Source: Rhizobium leguminosarum (GTDB lineage: Bacteria; Pseudomonadota; Alphaproteobacteria; Rhizobiales; Rhizobiaceae). From it: a stretch of DNA of 57,344 nt. Position numbers and translations under genes: made by a program. Position 1 is the first letter of the stretch. The number at the start of each line of letters is the position of its first letter. The stretch is taken from assembly GCF_001652265.1 (NCBI RefSeq), contig NZ_LWBS01000391.1, positions 1 through 57,344 of the forward strand. The letters run 5' to 3'. The notes under the pieces were generated by a model, which did no database searches, was not told the DNA's origin, and was given only the letters and a program-made list of their open reading frames with translations. Shown piece by piece: positions 40,274 to 48,149 of the stretch.

Positions 40274-40722
40274 TCGGCCGGGGATTAGTTTTTGGTATCA
40301 TCTTGGCGGCGTTTTCTGGCGTCGCGAAAGCCGATGAGAAGCCCGGCAATGATGCTGCATTCCAGTGTGTCGCAAAATCCGATTTCGAAGAAACCTCTTC
40401 GGCAGTGAAGGAGGTGCGACTTGCCAATTTCACGATCAGCGAGAAGGTCGCTGCTTGGAATGATCAGGTCGCAGGCGTCTCTATCAGCCTCGCAATTCAG
40501 AGCCAGGTGTCGACCGACCTCTATTTTGCTGCGGACTTTTTGCTACTCGATACGGCCGGCGAACCTGTTGCCGCCCTCAACGTGAATCCGCCGGAGTTTA
40601 AAGTTGAGAAGGGCAAGGGCGCTATCGCTACCGGCGGCACAGCGATAGCCCCAGGCGCGTTGGCAAGAACGCAGCGAATATGCATGCGTTGGTTTGTATT
40701 CCAGCTGCCGGAAGGAATGTAG
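40270..40722 (+). CDS. Secreted hypothetical protein of the right-end cargo
   Basis: A 150-residue protein read from GTG 40270 (GTGA overlap with the methylase). A signal peptide (GLVFGIILAAFSGVAKA, cleavage before DEKP) leads to a beta-rich mature part (VSISLAIQSQVSTDLYFAADFLLLDTAGEPV). No family recognised. Export beside a phage methylase suggests a lysogenic-conversion or superinfection-related surface role, but this is guesswork. Confidence 0.55.
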   Translation: MIGRGLVFGIILAAFSGVAKADEKPGNDAAFQCVAKSDFEETSSAVKEVRLANFTISEKVAAWNDQVAGVSISLAIQSQVSTDLYFAADFLLLDTAGEPVAALNVNPPEFKVEKGKGAIATGGTAIAPGALARTQRICMRWFVFQLPEGM

Positions 40723-40791
40723 CTTCGAAGCCCCTTCAAACGCTCTTTGAGGAGGGCTTTAAGAAATTCGGAAATTGGGGGAAGTGAATAT

Positions 40792-41301
40792 ATGAAATGG
40801 TTGCTCGACAAGATCGTGTCGGTGATTGCGACAAGGATGGCGACGCGAGAGATTGCCGCACTCTTAAGCGATATTCGAAGTGCGGGCGGCTCTGATGTCG
40901 TGTGCAGCAAGGCGCTCGCAGAGATCGACGGCACGCCCGGTTTGAGGAAATTTGTGGAGACGAGTGGGATTCGAAACAGCCTCATATCGATCGAGGCAAG
41001 CGTTCTTGGAGTTGCTGCGGGCAATTCGATAATGGCTGCTCGTCGCGATCTCCAAACAGCGACCGATTCGGCAGAGGTCCTGCAACGGCTTCAGATGGCG
41101 CAGCGTGCGTTCGTCTATTCAAGTCTCATTTTTTCAGACGAGGACTTTGAGGCGGAAATGGAGAAACAAGCACAGCGCGTCCTACAATTACTGGCGGGAA
41201 ATTCCGACACGCCGACCCTGTATGATGAGAGGAAACTTGCTGCAGAGGCCGCTTTAGAAAAGTGGATGATGGCAGACCTGACTAAGTACGAATTCATTTA
41301 G
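40792..41301 (+). CDS. Hypothetical helical protein at the prophage right end
   Basis: A 169-residue protein from the ATG at 40792, behind GGGGGAAGTG; the open frame reaches 40747. It is almost entirely helical (KWLLDKIVSVIATRMATREIAALLSDI, ASVLGVAAGNSIMAARRDLQTATDSAEVLQRLQMAQRAF) and acidic near the end. No domain recognised. It is the last gene before the phage end, the usual site for accessory genes. Confidence 0.55.
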   Translation: MKWLLDKIVSVIATRMATREIAALLSDIRSAGGSDVVCSKALAEIDGTPGLRKFVETSGIRNSLISIEASVLGVAAGNSIMAARRDLQTATDSAEVLQRLQMAQRAFVYSSLIFSDEDFEAEMEKQAQRVLQLLAGNSDTPTLYDERKLAAEAALEKWMMADLTKYEFI

Positions 41302-41360
41302 GTTAACGGAGCGGTCTTTACCCCCTAAAATGGTCTTCGGAACCCGCTCGAACGCGAAGA

Positions 41361-41421
41361 TCAAAATTCCGGATCCTAGTGTCAAAATTCCGGAATTTCG
41401 CGTCCGGCTACACCGGCTACA
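41361..41421. repeat. Right-end direct repeats, candidate transposase sites
   Basis: TCAAAATTCCGGA occurs at 41361-41373 and again at 41382-41394, a spacing of 21 bases, i.e. two helical turns. A tandem CCGGCTACA follows at 41404-41412 and 41413-41421. Each CCGGCTACA ends in CA, the terminal dinucleotide of Mu-class elements. The block lies between the last phage gene and the chromosomal tRNA. Confidence 0.55.
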
Positions 41422-41450
41422 GAGGTGGGGAGTTACGAAACTAAACGGAA

Positions 41451-41526
41451 TGGTGGGCCCGGAGGGACTCGAACCCCCAACCAAGCGGTTATGAGCCGCC
41501 GGCTCTAACCATTGAGCTACAGGCCC
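41451..41526 (-). tRNA. tRNA-Ile (anticodon CAU, lysidine type)
   Basis: On the minus strand a 76-base cloverleaf runs from GGGCCTG (5') to CGGGCCC-A-CCA (3'), with an anticodon loop CTCATAA (anticodon CAU) and TTCGAGTCC in the T arm. The sequence resembles tRNA-Ile2 genes, whose CAU anticodon is converted to lysidine-AU, rather than initiator or elongator tRNA-Met. The CCA is encoded. The prophage lies just past its 3' end but does not interrupt it. Confidence 0.88.
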
Positions 41527-41721
41527 TTGGCGCCGTGTCCGGCGCTTGGGTGCCGGGGCAATGGTTCCCGCAGCACGGTTTCCGCTCTAACGCAAATCTG
41601 GAGGAGCCACAAGCGGGGAGCGCAAGCATCTGTGGACGATGCATTCGTGGGCGGCCACTGGAACCTTCTCGCGCGGGCGACACTTATCAAGTGACATTCC
41701 GCATGAAGAGGGCGATCGCAG

Positions 41722-42090
41722 ATGGTGGCTTCGAACAGTGCCGTGGTGCTCATCGTGGAGGACGAGCCGCTGATCCGGTTCAATATCCTCGATGTGCTGG
41801 AGGAGGTCGGCCATGTAGCGCTGGAGGCGGCGAATTCCGACGAGGCTCTGGTGGTGCTGAAGGGCAGGCAGGATGTCGATATCCTGTTTACCGACGTCAA
41901 CATGGCCGGGTCGATGGATGGTCTCCAGCTTGCCAAGCGGGTGCGGGCGATGCGGCCGAATATCGGCATCATCATCACCTCGGGCATGGTGCGGCTCGAT
42001 CCGATGGCGCTGCCCGCCAATACCGCCTTCCTGCCGAAGCCTTACATGCACGACACGCTGATTTCAACGATCGAACCCCTGATGACGTAA
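41722..42090 (+). CDS. Single-domain response regulator (receiver)
   Basis: A 122-residue protein consisting of one receiver domain. Acidic pocket E13-D14, phosphoacceptor D58 in LFTDVNM, T86/S87 in IIITSG and K106 in LPKPY are all present. There is no output domain, so it works by protein-protein contact, as many rhizobial single-receiver proteins do. The partner kinase is not in the window. It is convergent with cinS, separated by a strong hairpin. Confidence 0.87.
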   Translation: MVASNSAVVLIVEDEPLIRFNILDVLEEVGHVALEAANSDEALVVLKGRQDVDILFTDVNMAGSMDGLQLAKRVRAMRPNIGIIITSGMVRLDPMALPANTAFLPKPYMHDTLISTIEPLMT

Positions 42091-42096
42091 GCACGC

Positions 42097-42136
42097 CGCG
42101 CAGCCGCAAAACGGGGACTGTTTTTGCGGCTGCGCG
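42097..42136. terminator. Bidirectional terminator between response regulator and cinS
   Basis: CGCGCAGCCGCAAAA (42097-42111) pairs perfectly with TTTTGCGGCTGCGCG (42122-42136) in a 15-bp stem whose A and T runs serve both directions. It sits between two convergent genes, the expected place. Confidence 0.7.
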
Positions 42137-42189
42137 CGAGGCGCCGGGAGACATGCTCGTCTTCAGGCAGGGCGGAGGGGACCACACCC

Positions 42190-42393
42190 TCAGCTGAAGC
42201 TGCTCCTCAGCGCCTCGTTCTCATGATGGGCCTTCTTTTCGTAGATCGTGAACAGCGCCATTGAGAGGAGATAGGAGAGGAAGGGATCCCCTATCTGCGT
42301 GGCGATGTCGCGGGAAGCGAGAACATGGCGCTCCAGCGCGCCGATATCCTTCTGCATTGCGGTCTGCGTGGCGGTTTCAGCGAGGCGGTTCAT
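42190..42393 (-). CDS. cinS: CinS, small regulatory protein co-expressed with CinI
   Basis: A 67-residue protein overlapping the cinI stop by four bases (ATGA), so translationally coupled. NRLAETATQTAMQKDIGALER and DPFLSYLLSMALFTIYEKK fit the small helical CinS protein. In R. leguminosarum CinS is made with CinI and links the cin system to rai and other targets, acting partly through the repressor PraR. The size and position match. Confidence 0.85.
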   Translation of the reverse strand: MNRLAETATQTAMQKDIGALERHVLASRDIATQIGDPFLSYLLSMALFTIYEKKAHHENEALRSSFS

Positions 42394-43055
42394 GCTGCCA
42401 TCTCCAGGAATTGGGTCACGACCGATCGGGCCGGCACGTGCCTGACATAAAGGGGTAGGGTGAGGCCGAGAGCGGCGCGCATCTTGCGCAGCACCCGGTC
42501 CGATACTTCGAAGGCGCCGCAGCAGACGGGGTATTTGCCGTAGCCGTCTGCACGGCCGAGTTCTTCCACTTCGGCGCCGGCGCGCTTGTAGACGCGCTTG
42601 AGGTAGGGCTCGTAGTTCGAAATCATCGTATGGATGCCGTGATCGAGCGCGCATTCGCAAAGCGCAAGCAGCATCATGGAGAAGGAGCGGCCGGCGTCGA
42701 CATTGGAGAAATCCTTGGCGATCGCCTCCTCGTCGATGCACATGCGCGTGCCTTCCCAGATGCCGGGGGCGATGAGATTGGCGGCATCGGGAAACGTCTC
42801 ACGGAAGACGTCGTAGAGAAGGGTCGGGCCTGTCGTCGGCATCAGACGCATGCCGCCATAGAGGCGGGTGCGGCTATCGTTGCACCAGACGAGATAGGCG
42901 GGGGCGAGCGAATCGTAGCTGTCGCGTTCATAAGGGCCGATGACGGGAACGTCCCAGCCGAGCGTATCGGCGAAGACCTTCTTGCGCAGGCGAAACATCT
43001 GGTCGAGTACGGCAGCGTATTTCTGATACTCATGTGCCTGAATGATAACGAACAT
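42390..43055 (-). CDS. cinI: CinI, acyl-homoserine lactone synthase
   Basis: A 221-residue LuxI-family enzyme from the ATG at 43053-43055, with GGAGGG just upstream; a longer open frame adds seven codons. Conserved features include FRLRKKVFADTLGW, the R-rich YGGMRLMPTTGPTLL substrate segment and WEGTRMCID. In R. leguminosarum CinI makes 3-hydroxy-C14:1-homoserine lactone from acyl-ACP and SAM. It lies downstream of cinR, separated by a 261-base region with a palindromic repeat and a candidate cin box. Confidence 0.92.
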   Translation of the reverse strand: MFVIIQAHEYQKYAAVLDQMFRLRKKVFADTLGWDVPVIGPYERDSYDSLAPAYLVWCNDSRTRLYGGMRLMPTTGPTLLYDVFRETFPDAANLIAPGIWEGTRMCIDEEAIAKDFSNVDAGRSFSMMLLALCECALDHGIHTMISNYEPYLKRVYKRAGAEVEELGRADGYGKYPVCCGAFEVSDRVLRKMRAALGLTLPLYVRHVPARSVVTQFLEMAA

Positions 43056-43132
43056 TTTGCCCTCCAGCGTTTTCAAGTTCGTGGAAGGCAGAATGGTTCA
43101 GGCGGGCCGGTTCGGAAATTCCCTCAGATGGG

Positions 43133-43150
43133 CCCCCTCAGATGAGGGGG
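43133..43150. promoter_or_regulatory. 18-bp perfect dyad upstream of cinI, candidate CinR (lux-type) box
   Basis: CCCCCTCA (43133-43140) and TGAGGGGG (43143-43150) form a perfect dyad around GA, 78 bases upstream of the cinI start. A second half-site CCCTCAGATG is at 43121-43130. Length and position suit a LuxR-type operator, and CinR encoded next is the natural binder. Confidence 0.45.
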
Positions 43151-43219
43151 GCAGAGCATGTCGCGCAAAAGTGTGCAGCGGTTTTTCGACAACGACATGC
43201 GCTGACAAAAGACCTAGAC

Positions 43220-43317
43220 CGCCGTGCGTCCTTTCGGACGCACAAAGGACGCTCTAGCACTTTAAATCTGCGCATCGTGCTTTCCGAAAATCGATTCCGA
43301 TTTTCGGGCCGATGCGC
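43220..43317. repeat. Rhizobial mosaic palindromic repeat between cinR and cinI
   Basis: Two hairpins make up the element: GCGTCCTTT (43226-43234) with AAAGGACGC (43244-43252), and GCGCATCG (43270-43277) with CGATGCGC (43310-43317). The layout matches rhizobial intergenic mosaic elements (RIME type). Its last base falls in the cinR stop codon, so it may also end cinR transcripts. Confidence 0.7.
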
Positions 43318-44042
43318 TAAGGATTGATGATGCGCAACTGAACGGCCCGGGAGGCCGCTGCCGAGATCGTGGCGCAGCCGAGCTTGAAGCGGGCGGTCTT
43401 AAGATAATCGCGCGTGGTGTGCTCCGATATGCCGAGGATGACCGAAATATCCTTGTAATCCTTGCCCAGCGCCGTCCAGTGCAGGCATTCGATTTCGCGT
43501 GGCGACAATGCCGGCACCGGATCGTTTTCGCCATGCAGTTCGTAGACGGCCTTGCGGTGGATGAGATGGGCGATCTCGATCCATTCGTTGCGGCAGCGGC
43601 GGACGAGTTCGGCCCATTCTTCCGCCGGTATGCGGGCATTCAGCGACAAGAGGGCGCGGCGCTGTGCCTTGTCGGCGACGGGAATGGAGTAGCCGTTGCC
43701 GCCGATACCGTGCTTCTGCGCATCGACCAGCATGGCATAGGCCTCGGGCGTCGGCTCGACCTCACTCCAATCGAAGGGCAGCTGGCGTTCGAAGCCCTGT
43801 TTGACGATGGGATCGACCTTCACATAGCTGTTCAGAAGGTAGCGGGAGACCCAGGCATCCGGATAGGTGGTGCGTACGAAGGGCGAATCAATCTTGGCCG
43901 CGATCGTCTGGGCGAGATGGTAGGTGACGAAATCGAGGCCATATTCCGCCTGGAGAATGCGGATGGCGGCATCCACATTGGCCGCAGCCTTGATCTGTTC
44001 GAAAGCCGACTCGAACTTTTCACTATAGGTATTCTCAATCAT
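43317..44042 (-). CDS. cinR: CinR, LuxR-family quorum-sensing regulator
   Basis: A 241-residue protein from the ATG at 44040-44042 (GGGG..GTGG upstream); a longer frame of 27 codons exists but lacks a better site. The N-terminal autoinducer-binding domain includes [30 protein letters not shown] and the WSEVEPTPE segment. The C-terminal LuxR HTH is [36 protein letters not shown] in pieces. It activates cinI in response to the CinI signal. Gene order cinR-cinI-cinS is as in R. leguminosarum. Confidence 0.92.
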
Positions 44043-44166
44043 TTCCACTGCCCCAATTCCCTCAATCCTACCGCGAGGGCTGTCATAAATACAAGGCATC
44101 CCCACATATGCGGGGAATGACAATCCGGGTCCCGTCTGCTAGCGCCTTTTCATGAGGAGACCTCAT

Positions 44167-44361
44167 ATGGACAGCAAGAGACCATTCGCGATTGCCGAAT
44201 GCCAACAGGCCGCCAAGGGCCTGAAATCCAGCTGGCAGGACATGGCAGGCTCCGAAGCGCTGATCCGCGCCCTCGTTGCCGAACGCAACGGCGACACGCC
44301 GCTGGCGCTGTTCTGGACCGAGGTCCACCGGGCGCTCTGCCAGGAAGACAACGCTTTCTGA
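44167..44361 (+). CDS. Small conserved hypothetical protein
   Basis: A 64-residue protein from the ATG at 44167, with GAGGAGA 6-13 bases before it. AIAECQQAAKGLKSSWQDMAGSEALIRALVAERNGDTPLALFWTEVHRALCQED is a short helical protein of the sort found widely in rhizobia. Not recognised. Divergent from cinR. Confidence 0.6.
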   Translation: MDSKRPFAIAECQQAAKGLKSSWQDMAGSEALIRALVAERNGDTPLALFWTEVHRALCQEDNAF

Positions 44362-44686
44362 CGATCGCCTTCCCGAGGGGCTCAGCGTTTTCTCCGCAAT
44401 TTAGACAGGGCACTCACACCGGTCGGCAGGAAAATCCGTCCGCCTTCTGCCAGATTGCCGATGAACACGTCTTCATTCATGTCGTGATTCGATTTAGCGG
44501 CGAAAGGATCGGGACGTGACGTTCTGGATCTATGGTTAAGAAATCCGCATTATTTCATCGATTTGTTCCAAAACGGTTGACGGAACGTTTGCGGCAAGAG
44601 CAATGGTGTTTGTGGAAACGGTTACATTCCGCCGCGCCTTTAGCGCTGGCAGAATTTCGGATATCATCACCGATGTGTGGAATGGA
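44362..44686 (+). promoter_or_regulatory. Intergenic region with two LacI-type operator candidates
   Basis: No gene is seen in the first 240 bases. TGGAAACGGTTACA at 44613-44626 is a near-perfect LacI-family dyad with a central CG, and CCAAAACGGTTGA about 45 bases earlier is a second related site. They argue that transcription of the DUF5054 gene starts here and is controlled by a sugar-responsive LacI-type regulator encoded elsewhere. Confidence 0.4.
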
Positions 44687-46612
44687 ATGACTGAAAAGCG
44701 TGTGCATCTGGTCTTCAAGACCCATCTCGATATCGGCTTTACCGACCATGCCGAGAAAGTCCGCCGACAATATCACGAGCGCTTCATTCCGCAGGCGATC
44801 GAGACGGGCAACCATTTTCATGGTGAAAATCCCGACGAGCCGAAATTCATCTGGACGACGGGCGCCTGGCTGATCTGGGACCATCTGAATTCGCGCTCGG
44901 CCGCAGAGGTGGCAGCGCTGGAACAGGCGATCGAGCGCGGGCTGATCCGCTGGCACGGCCTGCCGTTCACCACGCATACGGAGCTGATGTCGCCTGACCT
45001 TTTCCGGGCCGGGCTTTCCTATTCGCAGGAGCTTGACCGGCGCTTCGGCAAGACGACGATCGCGGCGAAGATGACCGATGTGCCCGGCCATACGCTCGGC
45101 ATGGTGCCGCTGCTTTCCGAGGCGGGCATTCGCTTCCTGCATCTCGGCGTCAATACGGCCTCACCGCCGCCCGATGTGCCCGACATCTTCCGCTGGCGGG
45201 CGCCGGGCGGCGAGGAAGTGGTCGTCATGTACCAGCGCTCCTATGGCGAGACCTGTTTCCCCGACGGTCTCGAGGACGGGCTGAGCTTTGCCCATACCAA
45301 CGACAATATCGGGCCGCAGAGCGTGCCGCAGACGGCCGAGGCCTGTCGCGAATTACGCGCCCGCGAACCGGATGCGGTCATCCGTGCGGCGACGCTCGAG
45401 GATTACGGCGTCATTCTCTGGAGCGAGCGTGAGCGTTTCCCTGTCGTCGAGCTGGAACTCGGCGACAGCTGGATCCATGGCAGCGGCAGCGATCCGGTGA
45501 AGACGGCGCGCTTCCTCGCGCTGCAGCGGCTTTACGACCGTTTCGCGGCGGATGGGCTCGACGCGCGGCGTCTCGCCTTCGGGCGCGGACTGGCGATGGT
45601 GGCCGAGCATACTTGCGGCGTCGATATCAAATCCTATCTGCGTGACGACAAGGCATGGTCGCGGTCCGATTTCGAGGCCGCGCGCCGATCCGATTATCGC
45701 TTCGCCTATACCGAAGCCTCGTGGGACGAGCAGCGAGCCTATCTCGACCAGGCGGTCTCGGAACTCGACGAGACGGACCGAGAGGCGGCCCAGGCCGTGC
45801 TTGCCGAATTGACCACGCCTGCCGTGATCGAGGGCGGCGGGCGGGAGCGCCGCCTGCAGGCCGGCGGCTGGTCGATCGCGCTCGACGGTGCGAGCGGCGA
45901 TGTCGCCGAAATCACCTCGCCCTCCGGCCGGACGATCTCCGGCCGTAGCGGCTCGCTGATCGCCTATCGATATGAGAGCTACGATGCCCACGACATTATC
46001 AGGCACATGGAAACCTACCTGACCCATCGCCAGGAATGGGCGGTGCTCGACCACGACAAGCCGGGGCTTGCCCAGTCGGGGGCTGCACTTTCGAAGGTCT
46101 TTCTGCCGGCGCTGGAAGCAACGCAAGGGGCGGGCATTCTTCTGTCGATGCCGGCCGAGGCAGTACAGAAATATGGCGCGCCGCCGCAGGTGATGCTGCA
46201 TTTCACCGCCGACGGCGATCGCCTCGATCTTAGCCTGACATTGCACGACAAGCCGGCCAATCGCATGCCGGAGGCAAGCTTCCTCTCCTTCACACCTGAT
46301 GGTGTGGGGGACTGGAATTTCCGCAAGATGGGCCTCTGGCACCGATCGGGGAATATTGCGACAAGCGGCGGCGCACAATTGCAGGCGGTGACATCAGCAC
46401 GCGGTGATCTTGCCGATGGCCCGCTGACGATCGAAACCTTCGATGCGCCGCTGGTTGCGCCGCAGAGCTCAGATTTCATGACGTTCTGCAAGACGCTGCC
46501 GGATTTTACCGCCGGCATCCGTTTCAATCTGCACAACAATAAGTGGGGAACCAATTTCCCGATGTGGTGGCAGGGAGATTTTCTGGCGCGCTTCCGACTC
46601 AGCCTCGACTAA
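44687..46612 (+). CDS. DUF5054 / GH38-like glycoside hydrolase
   Basis: A 641-residue protein from the ATG at 44687; the frame is open to 44603, but that part covers an operator-like dyad. The N terminus VHLVFKTHLDIGFTDHAEKV resembles the GH38 metal-binding start, with H and D in THLD. MTDVPGHTLGMVPLLSEAGIRFLHLGVN and the C-terminal beta domain follow the GH38 order. No signal peptide, so cytoplasmic. Substrate unknown, probably an alpha-mannoside or related sugar. Confidence 0.75.
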   Translation: MTEKRVHLVFKTHLDIGFTDHAEKVRRQYHERFIPQAIETGNHFHGENPDEPKFIWTTGAWLIWDHLNSRSAAEVAALEQAIERGLIRWHGLPFTTHTELMSPDLFRAGLSYSQELDRRFGKTTIAAKMTDVPGHTLGMVPLLSEAGIRFLHLGVNTASPPPDVPDIFRWRAPGGEEVVVMYQRSYGETCFPDGLEDGLSFAHTNDNIGPQSVPQTAEACRELRAREPDAVIRAATLEDYGVILWSERERFPVVELELGDSWIHGSGSDPVKTARFLALQRLYDRFAADGLDARRLAFGRGLAMVAEHTCGVDIKSYLRDDKAWSRSDFEAARRSDYRFAYTEASWDEQRAYLDQAVSELDETDREAAQAVLAELTTPAVIEGGGRERRLQAGGWSIALDGASGDVAEITSPSGRTISGRSGSLIAYRYESYDAHDIIRHMETYLTHRQEWAVLDHDKPGLAQSGAALSKVFLPALEATQGAGILLSMPAEAVQKYGAPPQVMLHFTADGDRLDLSLTLHDKPANRMPEASFLSFTPDGVGDWNFRKMGLWHRSGNIATSGGAQLQAVTSARGDLADGPLTIETFDAPLVAPQSSDFMTFCKTLPDFTAGIRFNLHNNKWGTNFPMWWQGDFLARFRLSLD

Positions 46613-46711
46613 GTCGCTCGATCCCGCAGGCATTGCGCCGCTTGATCCGGCAGAAATTGGGCCGCTCAGCCCAGTACGGATTAAGCGGCCCGGTCCGGTG
46701 TGGGAAAGGGT

Positions 46712-46951
46712 TCAGCCGACCCTTGCGGTTCGGCTGAACCAGCCGACGCGTGGGACTTCAGGCTGCTGCGGCTTCGGGCGAAACTTCACCAGCACCTCGC
46801 GACCATCGGAAGAAGCCTTCGTGCGCTCCAGCGCGTCGCGTTCGGCAACCGCCTGGCGCCAGTGGTCGTCGTCGCGGCCATCAGGCCGGCCCTGTTCCTC
46901 CCAGATCGCGTAGGCTCTTTTGCTGATCCATTCGTGGCGTCTGTCGCTCAT
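46712..46951 (-). CDS. DUF2934 small protein
   Basis: A 79-residue protein from the ATG at 46949-46951; a TTG 12 codons upstream is possible. HEWISKRAYAIWEEQGRPDGRDDDHWRQA is the DUF2934 core. Function unknown; common in rhizobia. It is followed in the same direction by no other gene. Confidence 0.7.
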   Translation of the reverse strand: MSDRRHEWISKRAYAIWEEQGRPDGRDDDHWRQAVAERDALERTKASSDGREVLVKFRPKPQQPEVPRVGWFSRTARVG

Positions 46952-46976
46952 CTGTCTATTCCATTCGTCAAAAGTG

Positions 46977-47183
46977 TTATTCGGCAATTCTGTCCTGCAG
47001 AACCGGCGGCCGGCGTTTGGCTGCCATCAGCAGGTCGAGTTCGATCGAGGAGGGGCCGAAGCGGGTGAAAAGACTTTCGGCCTGGTCGCTCAGGAGACCA
47101 TATTTGGAGGCGAATTCATCAAGGCTATAGGGGCGGCCGCGCAGGATTCTGCTTCGGCGCTCCGGTTCATGGATTTGCGTCAT
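46977..47183 (-). CDS. Small conserved rhizobial protein (68 aa)
   Basis: A 68-residue protein from the ATG at 47181-47183. RGRPYSLDEFASKYGLLSDQAESLFTRFGPSSIELDLLM has a SAP/HTH-like helical layout. No named domain recognised. It lies 25 bases before the DUF2934 gene and may be co-transcribed with it. Confidence 0.6.
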   Translation of the reverse strand: MTQIHEPERRSRILRGRPYSLDEFASKYGLLSDQAESLFTRFGPSSIELDLLMAAKRRPPVLQDRIAE

Positions 47184-47544
47184 TGGTGATAACCCCAGAC
47201 TGTTTTGCGAATGTGAGAACAAAACAAATTACAGAGACAAAAGTTCCGTGAATTTTCAGGGTTTTTTCGCCTCTCCGTGCCATTCCGGAGCGATTCCAGG
47301 CGGGTGGCATAGATTTTTAAGGCTAGTGTGCGCCGAGAAAATTTCGTCTAAAACACGCAAGAATATCAGCGTGTTATGGAATTCGCTTCCGCGGCGGCGG
47401 ATAAATGGGCTTTACCCCGGCGCGTTACTCTATAGAATCAATAGTGTTATTCGGTTCGCAGGGGCAGCAAAACGTTCCGTTCCCCGCGTTTGGCGCGACC
47501 GATACCGGAGGACTTTGGCCTCAATCCATCAAGAGGAGACAGAC
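47184..47544. other. Divergent intergenic region, 361 bases
   Basis: Between a leftward small gene and a rightward one. It is moderately AT-rich near 47220-47260 and 47430-47460, where promoters may lie. No gene, RNA or strong repeat is seen. GAACAAAACAA near 47217 recalls a LexA half-site, but the partner is missing. Confidence 0.3.
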
Positions 47545-47928
47545 ATGATGAATGCACTGCCGCCACTTCATGACGGCCATGCGCCGTTCGACCTCCAGCA
47601 GCTGTTTCGCGAAGCGCTCTATGCCTTCGAGGAATGGGACAGCGAATTGACCGAACCGATCGTGACCTACGAAGGACGGGTCATGCCCATCAGCTTCGTT
47701 TTCGAAGCCATGCGCGAGTGCACCGACATCGTGCCGATGAACATCGTCGGCGCCGTCACCGAACGGCTGACCAAGCCGTGGGAGGGCGAAGGCCCGCTCG
47801 ACCAGATGACCTTCTCGACGGCGGCGCGTGTCATGCGCGTTTTGGTGCGCAAGCGCCTTCACGTCACTGGGACTGCGGATCTCGTCGCCGTTTCGGCCCA
47901 CGCGTCCGAAGACCAGGGCCGCGACTGA
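47545..47928 (+). CDS. Conserved rhizobial hypothetical protein (127 aa)
   Basis: A 127-residue protein from the ATG at 47545, behind GAGGAG. FREALYAFEEWDSELTEPIVTYEGRVMPISFVFEAMRECTDIVP in parts suggests a compact alpha-helical protein. No domain recognised. A strong rho-independent terminator follows, so it is probably a single-gene unit. Confidence 0.6.
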   Translation: MMNALPPLHDGHAPFDLQQLFREALYAFEEWDSELTEPIVTYEGRVMPISFVFEAMRECTDIVPMNIVGAVTERLTKPWEGEGPLDQMTFSTAARVMRVLVRKRLHVTGTADLVAVSAHASEDQGRD

Positions 47929-47935
47929 TAGGGTG

Positions 47936-47974
47936 AGGATCGCGGCCATGGCTGCGATCCTTTTTCGCTTTTTT
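47936..47974 (+). terminator. Rho-independent terminator
   Basis: GGATCGCGGC (from 47937) pairs with the GCTGCGATCC arm ending at 47960, followed by TTTTTC and a run of six T (47969-47974). This is a typical intrinsic terminator for the preceding gene. Confidence 0.75.
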
Positions 47975-48026
47975 GGCGGAACCTCGCTTATTCCCAGCCG
48001 TTTAATTGGGCAGGCACAGCCCGACA

Positions 48027-48123
48027 CTACAGCGCCCTTTTCGAATGTCGCAAAGGGCGCTGTAGCACTTCGAATTGCTGCATAATCTATCCTTAGATCG
48101 ATCCCGATTTAAGAATTATGCAG
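48027..48123. repeat. Rhizobial mosaic palindromic repeat (second copy)
   Basis: CTACAGCGCCCTTT (48027-48040) pairs with AAAGGGCGCTGTAG (48052-48065), and CTGCATAAT (48078-48086) pairs with ATTATGCAG (48115-48123). It has the same two-hairpin layout as the cinR-cinI element, with different sequence in part, the usual RIME-type mosaic. Confidence 0.7.
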
Positions 48124-48149
48124 TGGTGACGGGCGAGGAATGAAGCACC

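Larger units (their letters stand above)
1758..41421. mobile_element. Mu-like transposable prophage (right end visible, left end not resolved)
   Basis: Gene content and order are those of Mu/B3-type transposable phages: S24 repressor facing Ner, DDE transposase, MuB ATPase, GemA, Mor-like activator, lysis genes, gp27-gp30, gpG, gpI, gpT, gp36-38, contractile tail and baseplate gp45-48, then fibres. The right end falls between the last gene (stop at 41301) and the tRNA at 41451. The best candidate is the CA at 41411-41412 or 41420-41421, just outside direct repeats that resemble transposase sites. On the left, 1758 is the outermost gene I assign with some confidence. The TIR-caspase operon overlaps that gene and may be inside the element, which would put the left end before base 105 or outside the window. 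Confidence 0.9.

Noticed and set aside
41451..41526. Prophage integration into the tRNA gene
   Set aside because: The tRNA is complete, lies outside the element, and there is no integrase or duplicated tRNA 3' end. The element encodes a MuA-type transposase, so proximity to the tRNA is not attachment-site integration.
47217..47240. Second LexA box upstream of the 47183 gene
   Set aside because: GAAC occurs but no second GAAC or GTTC follows at seven bases; only the 2490-2504 site is exact.
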